This document shows positions 8,749-17,785 of a DNA stretch of 64,000 bases, piece by piece. The position numbers were made by a program, and so were the translations under genes. Positions within the stretch are counted from its first letter, which is position 1. Every line of letters begins with the position of its first letter. The notes under the pieces are model-generated. The model made no database searches. It had not been told where the DNA came from and saw only the letters and a list, made by a program, of their open reading frames with translations. Origin of the DNA: Amycolatopsis iheyensis (GTDB lineage: Bacteria; Actinomycetota; Actinomycetes; Mycobacteriales; Pseudonocardiaceae); the NCBI RefSeq assembly GCF_024703995.1, contig NZ_JAMXQV010000011.1, positions 124,001-188,000 of the forward strand, read 5' to 3'.

Positions 8749-9672
8749 GTGGATGACGCCCGAGTTTCCGAGCTGTTCGACCCCGCCGCGTGGACCGAGG
8801 TCGAAGGTTTCGCCTTCACCGACATCACCTACCACCGTTCCGCCGATGACCGCGGTGGCAAACGGGTCGTGCGCATCGCGTTCGACCGTCCGGAGGTCCG
8901 CAACGCCTTCCGGCCGCACACCGTCGACGAGCTCTACCGGGCGCTGGACCACGCCCGGATGAGCTCGGACGTCGGCTGCGTCCTGCTCACCGGCAACGGC
9001 CCCTCGCCCAAGGACGGCGGGTGGGCGTTCTGCTCCGGTGGTGACCAGCGTATTCGCGGACGCTCCGGGTATCAGTACGCGAGCGGCGAGACCTCCGACA
9101 CGGTGGACCCCGCGCGGGCCGGCCGGCTGCACATCCTCGAGGTCCAGCGGCTGATCCGGTTCCTGCCGAAACCGGTGATCGCGGTCGTGCCGGGCTGGGC
9201 CGCGGGCGGCGGGCACTCCCTGCACGTCGTGTGCGATCTCACGCTCGCCTCGGCCGAGCACGCGAAGTTCAAGCAGACCGACGCCGACGTCGGCTCGTTC
9301 GACGGCGGCTACGGCTCGGCCTACCTGGCGAAGATGGTCGGCCAGAAGTTCGCCCGCGAGATCTTCTTCCTCGGCCGCGAGTACTCCGCCGAGCAGATGC
9401 ACGCCATGGGCGCGGTCAACGCCGTTGTGCCGCACGCCGACCTGGAAAAAGAGGCCCTGACCTGGGCGTGGGAGATCGTCGGCAAGTCGCCGACGGCCCA
9501 GCGGATGCTCAAGTACGCGTTCAACCTCACCGACGACGGCATGGTCGGCCAGCAGCTGTTCGCCGGCGAGACCACGCGCCTGGCCTACATGCAGGACGAG
9601 GCCGTCGAAGGCCGCGACGCCTTCCTCCAGAAGCGCGACCCCGACTTCAAGGACGTCCCCTATTACTACTGA
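8749..9672 (+). CDS. menB: 1,4-dihydroxy-2-naphthoyl-CoA synthase MenB
   Basis: A 307-residue crotonase-fold enzyme that closes the second ring of the naphthoquinone from o-succinylbenzoyl-CoA. Diagnostic elements are present: RNAFRPHTVDELYRAL, FCSGGDQRIRG (oxyanion hole), SFDGGYGSAYLAKMVGQK and the invariant C-terminal DFKDVPYYY. It starts at GTG 8749. It overlaps the likely beginning of menE, so the two are translationally linked in a menB-menE operon that faces away from menD. Confidence 0.95.
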   Translation: MDDARVSELFDPAAWTEVEGFAFTDITYHRSADDRGGKRVVRIAFDRPEVRNAFRPHTVDELYRALDHARMSSDVGCVLLTGNGPSPKDGGWAFCSGGDQRIRGRSGYQYASGETSDTVDPARAGRLHILEVQRLIRFLPKPVIAVVPGWAAGGGHSLHVVCDLTLASAEHAKFKQTDADVGSFDGGYGSAYLAKMVGQKFAREIFFLGREYSAEQMHAMGAVNAVVPHADLEKEALTWAWEIVGKSPTAQRMLKYAFNLTDDGMVGQQLFAGETTRLAYMQDEAVEGRDAFLQKRDPDFKDVPYYY

Positions 9673-10807
9673 GCTGCTCCCGGTCCACCTCGACGGCTCA
9701 CCCGAAGCCCTCGAGGCCCTGAAGAACGCCGTCGCCGACGCGCTGGGTGGCGGCCCGGCGGTGCTGCCGTTCACCGACCCCGCGCTGCGCGACGCGATGG
9801 CGCCGGACGAGCCCGCCGAGCCGGACACGGCCGTGGTCATCGCCACGTCGGGCTCGACCGGCGCGCCCAAGGGCGTGCTGCTCTCGGCCCGCGCGCTGAC
9901 GGCGTCGGCCGAGGCCACCCACGCCCGGCTCGGCGGCCCGGGCCACTGGCTGCTGGCCACCCCGGCGCACTACATCGGCGGCCTGCAGGTGCTGGTCCGC
10001 GCGCTGCTGGCGGGCACCACGCCGGCGCTGCTGACCGGCGCCGGCTTCCGGCCGGACGGCTTCGCCGCCGCGGCGGCCGCCCTGACCGGGGGCCCGCGCT
10101 ACACGGCCCTGGTCCCGACCCAGCTCGTCCGGCTGCTGGACGACGGCGGCGCGGGACTGGCCGCGGCGAAGACGTTCGACGCGATCATCCTCGGCGCCGC
10201 GGCGACTTCGCCGTCGCTGCGGGAACGCGCCGCCGACGCCGGGGTCCGGATCGTGCCCGCGTACGGGATGAGCGAGACGGCCAGCGGCTGCGTCTACGAC
10301 GGCTTCGCCCTCGACGGCGTCCGCGTCGACCTCGACGGCGGCCGGATCCGCATCGCGGGCGACGTCCTCGCGCACGGCTACCGGCGGCAGCCGGACCTCA
10401 CCGCGGCGGCCTTCGCGGACGGCTGGTTCACGACGTCCGACCGGGGTGTCCGGCACGAAGACGGCCGTCTCGAGGTCCTCGGCCGGGCCGACGACATGAT
10501 CAACACCGGCGGGGTGAAGGTGTCCGCGAACGCGATCGAGCGGTGCCTCGGCGCGCAGCCGGGCGTGCGGGACGCGTGCGTCGTCGGCCTGCCGGACCCG
10601 GAATGGGGCGAGGCCGTCGTGGCGCTGGTCGTCCCGGTGGGTGAGGCACCCCAGCCGGACGAGCTGCGTGCCGCGGTCCGGGCCGAGCTCGGACCCGCGT
10701 CGACGCCGAAACGCGTCCAGTACGGCGCTGAGCTGCCGCTTCGCGGTCCGGGGAAGATCGACCGCGCCGCGGTGAAGGAGCTACTCGAGTCGGGTTTCGG
10801 CCACTGA
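9662..10807 (+). CDS. menE: o-succinylbenzoate-CoA ligase MenE
   Basis: An adenylate-forming ligase that makes o-succinylbenzoyl-CoA, the substrate of MenB. The P-loop IATSGSTGAPKGVLLS, the adenylate motif VPAYGMSETASG, DRGVRHEDGRLEVLGRADD and the catalytic C-terminal lysine in GPGKIDRAAVK are all present. The start is uncertain. The first conventional codon is GTG 9761 (348 residues), but the frame stays open upstream with plausible sequence (TTELLPVHLDGSPEALEAL). An ideal AAGGA sits 8 nt before an ATT at 9662, inside the menB 3' end. I favour the longer form of 381 residues. Confidence 0.85.
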   Translation: MTTELLPVHLDGSPEALEALKNAVADALGGGPAVLPFTDPALRDAMAPDEPAEPDTAVVIATSGSTGAPKGVLLSARALTASAEATHARLGGPGHWLLATPAHYIGGLQVLVRALLAGTTPALLTGAGFRPDGFAAAAAALTGGPRYTALVPTQLVRLLDDGGAGLAAAKTFDAIILGAAATSPSLRERAADAGVRIVPAYGMSETASGCVYDGFALDGVRVDLDGGRIRIAGDVLAHGYRRQPDLTAAAFADGWFTTSDRGVRHEDGRLEVLGRADDMINTGGVKVSANAIERCLGAQPGVRDACVVGLPDPEWGEAVVALVVPVGEAPQPDELRAAVRAELGPASTPKRVQYGAELPLRGPGKIDRAAVKELLESGFGH

Positions 10808-10822
10808 GATGGCCGCACTCCG

Positions 10823-10859
10823 TTGACATTCACGGGGTGCACCCGCTTGGCTACTCACC
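10823..10859 (+). promoter_or_regulatory. putative promoter of the small secreted peptide gene
   Basis: A perfect TTGACA lies at 10823-10828, followed 18 nt later by the weak -10 candidate TTGGCT. The 10-bp palindrome GGGTGCACCC (10835-10844) lies between the two boxes and could be an operator. The ATG at 10860 has no Shine-Dalgarno, which suggests a leaderless or very short leader transcript. Confidence 0.4.
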
Positions 10860-11003
10860 ATGACGCGCTGGATCAGAACCGCTCTCATCGGCACCGCCGT
10901 CACGCTGGGGGTTCTGCTGCCCACGGGCACCGCCCTCGCCGACGGTCCCGCCGTGGACCCCAACAGCGGCCAGCTCACCTGGCAGCTGCCGACCACCGAC
11001 TGA
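10860..11003 (+). CDS. 47-residue secreted peptide precursor, unknown function
   Basis: A short frame encodes MTRWIRTALIGTAVTLG, a leucine-rich core and a signal-peptidase site after TALA. The predicted mature peptide is only about 20 residues, starting DGPAVDPNSG and ending LPTTD, acidic and with no cysteine. Support comes from the clean signal peptide, the perfect -35 box upstream and its place in an otherwise empty gap between menE and the SARP-type regulator on the same strand. No family is recognised. It could be a signalling peptide, a decayed secreted protein, or a chance frame. Confidence 0.55.
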   Translation: MTRWIRTALIGTAVTLGVLLPTGTALADGPAVDPNSGQLTWQLPTTD

Positions 11004-11165
11004 GCCGCCCCCGTCGCCGTGCCACCCCCTCGATGGCACGGCGACGAACAGCGCCCCCGGACACCCATCCCGTGCATCCCCGACCTTGCCCCGGCGACCG
11101 TGTCGATACCTTGCAGCCCGCTTGAACGGCCTGGTCGAATGCGGAAGACGGAGGGGGAAGGCGCG

Positions 11166-13914
11166 GTGGTGCGGTTCGGGTTGCTGGGCACGATCGAGGC
11201 GCACGTCGCCGGCGAGCCGGTGGATCTGGGGCCCGCCCGGCAGCGCACGGTGCTCGCGGCGCTGCTGGTCGACGCGAACCGGCCGGTGTCGCTGGAGCAG
11301 CTCGTCGACCGCGTGTGGGCGGACCGGCCGCCGCTGCGCGCGCGTGAGTCGCTCTACAGCTACCTGTCCCGCCTGCGTGGGTCCGCCGCGGGCCGGGGCC
11401 TCGAGATCGAACGGGTCGGCGGCGGCTACGTCCCGCACGTCGATCCCGACGCGGTCGACCTCCACCGGTTCCGGCGGCTCGTGGCCGAGGCGCACGATGC
11501 CGACGACGAAGCGGCCGCGGAGCTGTTCGAGCAGGCGCTCGCGCTCTGGCGCGGTGGCGCTCTCACCGACGTCGACACGCCGTGGGCCGACGACCTGCGC
11601 CGCGCCCTGGCCGCCGAACGCTGGGCGGCGGAGCTGGCCCACGCGGACCTGCGCCTGCGCCAGGGCGGGCACGCCGAGCTGCTCGCGGACCTGACCGAGC
11701 GCACCCGGGACCACCCGCTGGACGAGCGGCTCGCCGGTCAGGTCGTGCTGGCGCTGTACCGCTGCGGCCGGCAGGCCGACGCCCTCGCGCACTACGAACG
11801 GCTTCGGCAGCTGCTCGCCGAGGAGCTGGGCGCCGACCCCAGCCCGCCGCTGCGGGAGCTGCACCAGCGCATCCTGCGGGGTGACCCGGGCCTCGCCGCG
11901 CCGGAAGCCGACGCCGTGCCGAACCAGTTCCCCGCCGCACCCTCGTCGTTCATCGGCCGCGGCGACGAGCTCGCCGCGCTCACCGCCGCGGCGGACCGCC
12001 GGGTGGTCCAGATCTCCGCGCTGGCCGGCGCCGGCGGGGTCGGCAAGACCTGGCTGGTGCTGCACTGGGCGTACGCCCACCGCGACCGGTTCCCCGGCGG
12101 GCAGCTGTTCGCCGACCTGCACGGCTTCTCGTCGGCGAACGCCCCGCTGGCACCGTCGGTCGTGCTGCGGCGCTTCCTCGGCGAGCTGGGCGTCCAGCCC
12201 AGCCGCGTGCCCCCGGACCCGGACGCGCAGGCGGCGCTGTACCGGAAGCTGGTGGCCGGCCGGCGGCTGCTCGTCGTGCTGGACAACGCCGCGGACGCGA
12301 ACCAGGTGATCCCGCTGCTCCCGGGCAGCCCGGCCGCCACGACGATCGTGACCAGCCGCCGCCACCTCGCGCCGCTGATCACGCGGTACGGGGCCCGGCA
12401 CCTCCAGCTCGACATCCTCACCCAGGACGAGGCCCGCGCTCTGCTGGCCGCGCGGCTGGGCGCGGCACGCCTGGCCGCCGAGCCGGCCGCGGCGGAAGAG
12501 CTGATCGGGTTGTGCGGGCGTTATCCCCTTGCGCTGGCCATCATGAGCCGCCACGCGCAGACGCGGCCGCGGATCCCGCTCGCCGAGTTCGCCGGCGAGC
12601 TGCGGGACCTGGGCCTCGACGCGCTCGACCACGAGGATCCCGCGGTCAGCCTGCCGACGGTCCTTTCGTGGTCCCTGCGGGCCCTCAGCCCGGACCAGCG
12701 CACGGTGTTCGCCCTGCTCGGCATCGCGCCCGGCCCCGACATCGCGCTGCCCGCCGCGGCCGCGCTCGCCGGGCTGCCCGCGCGCCGGACCGGCCGGCTG
12801 CTGACCATGCTGGAGGAGGCTTCGCTGCTGACGCGCCGGGCGGGTGGCCGGTACGCGATGCACGACCTGATCCGCGACTACGCCGCGGCGACGGCCGAGC
12901 GCGACCTCGCCCAAGAAGAGCGGGAGGCGGCGTTGCGGCGGGTGATCGGCTTCGCCGTCCACACGACGCGTGCCGCCGACCACCACCTGGACCCGCACCG
13001 CCAGGTCGTGCGGCCGGCTCCGCTCGCGCCCGGCACCGAGCCGCTGCCGCTGCCGGACGCCCCGGCCGCGATGGCGTGGTTCGACGCCGAGCACGCGACC
13101 CTGCTGGCGGCGCAGCGCACCGCCGCGGCCCTCGGGTGGCACGAGGCGGTGTGGCAGCTGGCCTGGGGCCTGCACAACGTTCCAGAACCGCCGCGGGATG
13201 CTCCACGACCGCCTGGCGGTGTGGAAGGCGGCGCTCGGCTCCGCCACGCACCTGTCCGATCCGGCCGCCCTGAGCCGCGCGCACCGGCTGCTCGGCGACG
13301 TGCTCGCGAACCTCCGCCGGCACGACGCCGCGAGCACGCACCTGCGGGAGGCCGGCGTCCTGGCCGAGCTCAACGACGACGCCACCGAGCAGGGCCTCGC
13401 CCAGCACGGGCTTTCGTGGGTCTGGCACCTGCGGGGTGACGACGGGCGGGCACTCGAGCACGCCACCCGCGCGCTGGCGTTGTTCCGCGCGGTGGGTGAG
13501 CCGGTGTGGGAAGCACGCGAGCTCAACCAGGTGGGCTGGTTCGCCGCCCAGGTCGGCGACCACACCGTCGCCCGCGCCCACTGCGAGGCCGCGCTGGCCC
13601 TGCACCGGCGCCACGGCGACGCCCACGCCGAGGCGGACACCTTGGACAGCCTGGGCTACATCGAGTTCCACACCGGCAACCACACCCCGGCGATCGAGTA
13701 CTACCGGCGGGCCCTGTCGCTGTACCGGGACCGCGGCAACACGTTCCAGGTGGCCGACACCCTCGATCGGCTGGGCGAGCCCCATGCGGCTCTCGGTGAG
13801 CACGATCGGGCGCGGACGGTGTGGCGGGAGGCGCTGGAGCTTTACCGGCAGCAGGACCGGGCCGAAGAGACCGACCGCGTCCAGCGCCAGCTCGACGCGC
13901 TGGACGCCGGCTGA
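11166..13914 (+). CDS. SARP/AfsR-type regulator (BTAD, NB-ARC, TPR), frameshifted near 13177
   Basis: This reads as one large AfsR/SARP-family activator broken by one base. The first frame (11166-13439) starts MVRFGLLGTIEAHVAG and contains an OmpR-like winged helix (about 1-95), the bacterial transcriptional activation domain (about 95-245) and an NTPase domain with P-loop GAGGVGKTW (near residue 287) and Walker B LLVVLDNA. After LAWGLHN (about 13177) the sense jumps to the next frame (FQNRRGMLHDRLAVWKAAL), which runs through several TPR-like repeats to a stop at 13914. Removing one A in CACAAC at 13173-13178 restores a single protein of about 915 residues. If real, the C-terminal sensor repeats are lost. 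Such regulators often control secondary metabolism. Confidence 0.8.
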
Positions 13915-14059
13915 CGTCAGGCTGGACGGTAGGCGAGGCGTTGCGTAGCCCGGCTTCCCGCCCGGGCGGCGATCGACGCCGATCGAGGCGTGACCACAGC
14001 CACGCACCGACTTCCCGGGTTCCCGCCGGCCACTGATCGACATGGCGTTGAATGGCGCC

Positions 14060-14935
14060 ATGGCGAGCTTGAGCGAGTGGATCGAAGGGGCCCGGCCCCG
14101 GACGCTGCCGAACGCGGTGGCGCCGGTGGTGGCCGGCGTCGGCGCGGCGATCGCGCTGGACGCGTTCTCCTGGTGGCGTTCGGTGCTGGCGCTGCTGGTC
14201 TCCCTCTCGCTCATCGTCGGTGTCAACTACGCCAACGACTACTCCGACGGCATCCGCGGCACGGACGAAAACCGCGTCGGCCCGCTGCGGCTCGTCGGCT
14301 CGGGGGTCGCCGCGCCGAAGGCCGTGCTGACCGCCGCCATGGCCGCGCTGGGCCTGGCCGGGGTGCTGGGGCTGGTCTTGGTGGTCTCCAGCGGGCACTG
14401 GTGGCTGCTGGTCATGGGCGCGCTGTGCATCCTCGGCGCGTGGTTCTACACCGGCGGCAAGAAGCCCTACGGCTACTACGGCTTCGGCGAGATCGCCGTC
14501 TTCGTCTTCTTCGGCCTGGCCGGCGTGCTGGGCACGGTGTACGTCCAGGCGGGCCGGGTCAGCTGGGTCGCGCTGGCCTGCGCGGTCGCGGTCGGCTCCT
14601 TCTCGACGGCGGTCCTCACGGCCAACAACCTGCGTGACATCCCGACCGACGTCGAGTCGGGCAAGCGCACGCTGGCCACGCGCCTGGGCGAGGCGGGCAC
14701 CCGCCGGCTGTACCTGGTGCTGCTGGCGGTGCCGTACGTGCTGAGCGTCGTCCTCGGGATCTTCCGGCCCCTGCTGCTGATCATCCTGGTCACGGCGCCG
14801 ATGCTGCTGAAGTCGGTCCGCGCGGTCGGCGGCGGCGCGCACGGGCGCGAGCTGATCCCGGCGTTGCGCGACACCGGGCTGGCCATGCTGGCCTGGGCGG
14901 TCCTGGCCGCGGTCGCGCTGAGCTTCTCGATGTGA
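14060..14935 (+). CDS. menA: 1,4-dihydroxy-2-naphthoate polyprenyltransferase MenA
   Basis: A 291-residue UbiA-superfamily membrane prenyltransferase that attaches the polyprenyl tail to DHNA. Both aspartate-rich motifs are visible, NYANDYSDGIRGTDENR near residue 62 and NNLRDIPTDVESGKRT near residue 190, within about nine hydrophobic helices. The start ATG 14060 (MASLSEWIEGARPRTLPN) matches the usual family N-terminus; an in-frame ATG at 14042 would add six residues. It is separated from menB-menE by the peptide gene and the SARP gene, an interruption of the menaquinone cluster. Confidence 0.93.
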   Translation: MASLSEWIEGARPRTLPNAVAPVVAGVGAAIALDAFSWWRSVLALLVSLSLIVGVNYANDYSDGIRGTDENRVGPLRLVGSGVAAPKAVLTAAMAALGLAGVLGLVLVVSSGHWWLLVMGALCILGAWFYTGGKKPYGYYGFGEIAVFVFFGLAGVLGTVYVQAGRVSWVALACAVAVGSFSTAVLTANNLRDIPTDVESGKRTLATRLGEAGTRRLYLVLLAVPYVLSVVLGIFRPLLLIILVTAPMLLKSVRAVGGGAHGRELIPALRDTGLAMLAWAVLAAVALSFSM

Positions 14936-14967
14936 TGGCCGGGGACGTTGTCCCGAGCCGAGGTGAC

Positions 14968-14988
14968 GGCCTGTCGTGCAGACAGGCC
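14968..14988 (+). terminator. hairpin downstream of menA
   Basis: GGCCTGTC and GACAGGCC form a perfect 8-bp stem with a 5-nt loop about 33 bp after the menA stop, followed by TTCGTG rather than a long T run, as is common in high-GC actinomycetes. The rest of the gap to 15224 shows no gene or clear site. Confidence 0.55.
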
Positions 14989-15224
14989 TTCGTGTCCCAC
15001 CCTGACGCCACCTTGACCCCATGAACGCGGCTGTTCATGGTCGCCGCCAAGACCGCCCGGAAGCGGGCCGACTGCTACCGCGCTGAAGGCCCAGCCGGGA
15101 TGGCCGATCGCAGCTGCCGCCGGCCGGCTCGACGTCCCGGCTTCGACCGTGCAACAACGCCGATCCGCGCAACCGGCGGCAAGCCACCAGTCACCCGGCT
15201 GACCAACCTCCCCGGACATCACTG

Positions 15225-15980
15225 CTAGACCTCGATCAGCCGGAGGTCGTGCGCGGCGACCAGCGCCGCGGTGCGGCTGTGCACGCGGAGCTTGCGGAAC
15301 AGCGTGCCCTGCAGGTTCTCCACCGTCCGCGCGGAAATCCCCAGCTCCGACGCCGTCTGGCGGGTCGTGTGCCCGGAGCCGATGGCCGCGAGGATCTCGC
15401 GCTCGCGCGGCGTCAGTGACACCGGGAGCGGCCCGGGGAGCTCGGCCGGCACGCCGACCAGGCCGAGCCGCACGGCGTGCGCGACCGCGTGCGCCTGGCT
15501 GTGGACGTCGAGCTTGGCGAAGATCTGCTGCTTGTGGTTTTCCACCGTGCGCGGGCTGATCCCCAGCACCGCCGCGACCTGCCGCGGCGAGTGGCCGGCG
15601 CTGATCAGGCACAGCACCTGCCGTTCGCGGGTGGTCAGCGGCGGCCGCCGGGGAGTCTGCTTGATGACGTCGAGCAGGACCCGCAGGCCGCTGCCGTACG
15701 GCACGACGGCCGTCGTGCCCGCGAGCCGGGTGCCGGGTCCGTCGGCGCACAGCCCGACCAGGCGGACCGGGGCGGGCAGCGGGCCCGCGTCCCACGCGTC
15801 CGCTTCGAAGACGGCGACGTCCGGGACGCGTCCTTCGCACACTTCGGCCAGCCGGGTGCGGGACGGCACCGTCCCGACCACGCACACGCCGGGGACGTGC
15901 GCCAGGTTCTCCGCGAGCAGCTCACGGAGCAGGCGGTTGCCGTGCTGCACCACGACGCGTACGGCAGGCTCCGGTGCCAT
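15225..15980 (-). CDS. regulator with degenerate receiver and two tandem LuxR HTH domains
   Basis: A 251-residue protein. Residues 7-105 look like a worn response-regulator receiver (RVVVQHGNRLLRELLAENL) in which the phosphoacceptor region reads PDVAVFEAD. Then follow two complete LuxR/GerE DNA-binding domains: LTTRERQVLCLISAGH to LDVHSQAHAVAHAV (115-173) and LTPREREILAAIGSGH to LRVHSRTAALVAAHDL (189-247). One such domain per protein is the rule, so the duplication is unusual. The start ATG 15980 has GAGGTG just upstream. It lies 102 bp downstream of the Tat-exported protein gene on the same strand and may control it. Ligand and targets are unknown. Confidence 0.85.
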   Translation of the reverse strand: MAPEPAVRVVVQHGNRLLRELLAENLAHVPGVCVVGTVPSRTRLAEVCEGRVPDVAVFEADAWDAGPLPAPVRLVGLCADGPGTRLAGTTAVVPYGSGLRVLLDVIKQTPRRPPLTTRERQVLCLISAGHSPRQVAAVLGISPRTVENHKQQIFAKLDVHSQAHAVAHAVRLGLVGVPAELPGPLPVSLTPREREILAAIGSGHTTRQTASELGISARTVENLQGTLFRKLRVHSRTAALVAAHDLRLIEV

Positions 15981-16082
15981 GCCCCACCTCGATCCGGTCG
16001 GTCTCCCCTCGCGAATCGCCCGTTCGACAGTTTCGCACACCCGCCCGCGGAAGGGTCTGGACCAAATGGCGGCTCTGCGGGG

Positions 16083-17654
16083 TCAGGTCAGTTCGACGAG
16101 CGGGAACGCGCGGTGCCGCCGCGGCGGGATCAGGTAGTTCTGCCGCCGGGTCGCCGTGATGAAACGTTCCAGGCCGTGGTCTTCCTCTTCCAGGTCGAAT
16201 TCGTCCAGCAGATCGACGGATGCCTGGCCGCGCCGGAGGTCCGCGAAGAAGTCCGCGCTCGGGAAGAACCCGGAGAACTGCAGCTTCGGGGTGTTCCGGC
16301 CGCTGCGGACGTCCATCGCGTCGAAGCCGGGACCGTCGATGCGGAGGTGGATCGGCCGGCCTTCCGCGGTCCGGCCGGTGCGGTGCAGCTGCGAGACGTG
16401 CCCGATCCGCGCGAACCGCTCGGCACTCGTGCGCGCGTAGTCGCGGCCGTTGAACAGGTTCCGCAGCACCGCGCCGCGCGTGCCGAGGCTTCGCGGGCCG
16501 CCGCCGTCGAGGAACGGGTCGGTGGGATCCTCGGGTACTTGTGCCGGTGACTGGAACATGTACTGCAGCCGCTCGGCGAAGTTCTCGCGGTGGTCGACGT
16601 CCTCTTCGGGCTCGCGGCCGTCCACGTAGAACTGCTGGAGGTCGAGCAGGACGTGCGAAAGGTGTTGCACCGCACCGTTGTCGAAGTAGCCGCCCGGCTG
16701 CGCGTTCGTCAGCCGGATGCCGTGCCCGCCGACGAACGTGACGTCCTGCGGTGGCGCGCTCGCGTCGACCTGCTGGTCGGCGAACCCCATCCACATCGGG
16801 GAGAACGGGTTGACGAACGAGGCGAACGGGAGCCGGTTCGCGTCGGCGAGGTAGCGCGGCAACCCCATCTGCACGAACATCGCGCGCGACGACGTGATCG
16901 TCAGCCCCGCGTCGAACCGCGGGGACGCGATCGGGCGGCCGACGAGCCGGCCGCTGCCGCCGAGCCACGCCACGACGTCGGCCACGTAGCTCCAGTCGTC
17001 GCCGCGGACGGTGAACAGGACGTCGTTGCTCTCCAGCACGAGCGGCACGGTGAACTCGGGCCGCCGCAGTTCGAGGGCGTGCGCGCCGGGCGCCACGTCG
17101 GTCGGGCCGGCGACGGCCCGCTTGAGCACGGGCTGACCGGCGAGCGTACGTGGCATGTTCGCGCTCACCAGAGCCGCCGGGAACCGCGCGAAGTAGGTGT
17201 CGCTGTAGGCGACGTGCGTGAAGACGCCGCCGGGCGCGTACGGGTAGTTGCCCTCGATGGTGCGCAACGCGGACTCCAGCCGGCCCGCGTCCGCTTTGGA
17301 CGGTGCCCGGCTCAGCCGCGCGGTGACGAACGTGGTGTGCACGGGCGGCATCCCGACCGGCACGCCGTCCAGCGTCTGCGCGGGCGGCATGAACGGGCCG
17401 AGGTCGAACTGGACGTCCGGGAAGGCCACCTCGGTGTCGGCCCAGGCCATCCGCACCGGCACCCGGGCGAAGCCGGCGACCAGGTCGAGCGTGCCGAGCG
17501 CGGCCATCGCCCCGGCGACGACGCCGGTGCGGCGCAGCGCGGTCCGGCGGTCGACCGGACGGGAGCGGATCGGCACGATGCTGACGCCCGCGTCGCCGGC
17601 GGGGTGGTGCGCGAGCGGGCACTTCGACGCGGGGCGTTCCGGGACAGCGGACAC
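16083..17654 (-). CDS. Tat-exported protein of unknown function (possibly Dyp-peroxidase-like)
   Basis: A 523-residue protein with a twin-arginine signal: PVDRRTALRRTGVVAGAMA at about residues 33-51, followed by a hydrophobic stretch. It should therefore be exported folded, possibly with a cofactor. Downstream, conserved-looking blocks include MWMGFADQQV, FVGGHGIRLTNAQPGGYFDN, LRNLFNGRDYA and, near the C-terminus, ITATRRQNYLIPPRRHRAFP. The overall shape suggests the DUF7405/Dyp-type peroxidase-related proteins, but I cannot confirm heme ligands. The start is GTG 17654 behind an ideal GGAGG at 5 nt. Direct CCTAGGTA repeats lie upstream. Confidence 0.72.
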   Translation of the reverse strand: MSAVPERPASKCPLAHHPAGDAGVSIVPIRSRPVDRRTALRRTGVVAGAMAALGTLDLVAGFARVPVRMAWADTEVAFPDVQFDLGPFMPPAQTLDGVPVGMPPVHTTFVTARLSRAPSKADAGRLESALRTIEGNYPYAPGGVFTHVAYSDTYFARFPAALVSANMPRTLAGQPVLKRAVAGPTDVAPGAHALELRRPEFTVPLVLESNDVLFTVRGDDWSYVADVVAWLGGSGRLVGRPIASPRFDAGLTITSSRAMFVQMGLPRYLADANRLPFASFVNPFSPMWMGFADQQVDASAPPQDVTFVGGHGIRLTNAQPGGYFDNGAVQHLSHVLLDLQQFYVDGREPEEDVDHRENFAERLQYMFQSPAQVPEDPTDPFLDGGGPRSLGTRGAVLRNLFNGRDYARTSAERFARIGHVSQLHRTGRTAEGRPIHLRIDGPGFDAMDVRSGRNTPKLQFSGFFPSADFFADLRRGQASVDLLDEFDLEEEDHGLERFITATRRQNYLIPPRRHRAFPLVELT

Positions 17655-17738
17655 GGTGACCTCCAGGGACCCGCCGCCCCTCGTCGGCGCCCGGCCACGG
17701 TAGATCTTCGCGCGCGCCCGCCACCATGACGAGAAGAA

Positions 17739-17766
17739 CCTAGGTATGCGGGGAAAACCCTAGGTA
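17739..17766. promoter_or_regulatory. paired CCTAGGTA direct repeats, candidate operator
   Basis: CCTAGGTA occurs at 17739-17746 and again at 17759-17766, exactly 20 bp apart (two helical turns), each containing the palindrome CCTAGG. They lie 85-112 bp upstream of the Tat-protein start codon. Two sites on one face of the helix suit a dimeric or double-headed regulator such as the adjacent double-LuxR protein. Binding is inferred. Confidence 0.4.
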
Positions 17767-17785
17767 CCCGACCGTCCACAAGGGA

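Noticed and set aside
9698..10456. A 252-residue minus-strand frame opposite menE
   Set aside because: It is an antisense shadow of a clear adenylate-forming enzyme, with no ribosome binding site or recognisable domain.
15037..15228. A 63-residue plus-strand frame after menA
   Set aside because: It has no ribosome binding site, an arginine/proline-rich composition and no similarity pattern.
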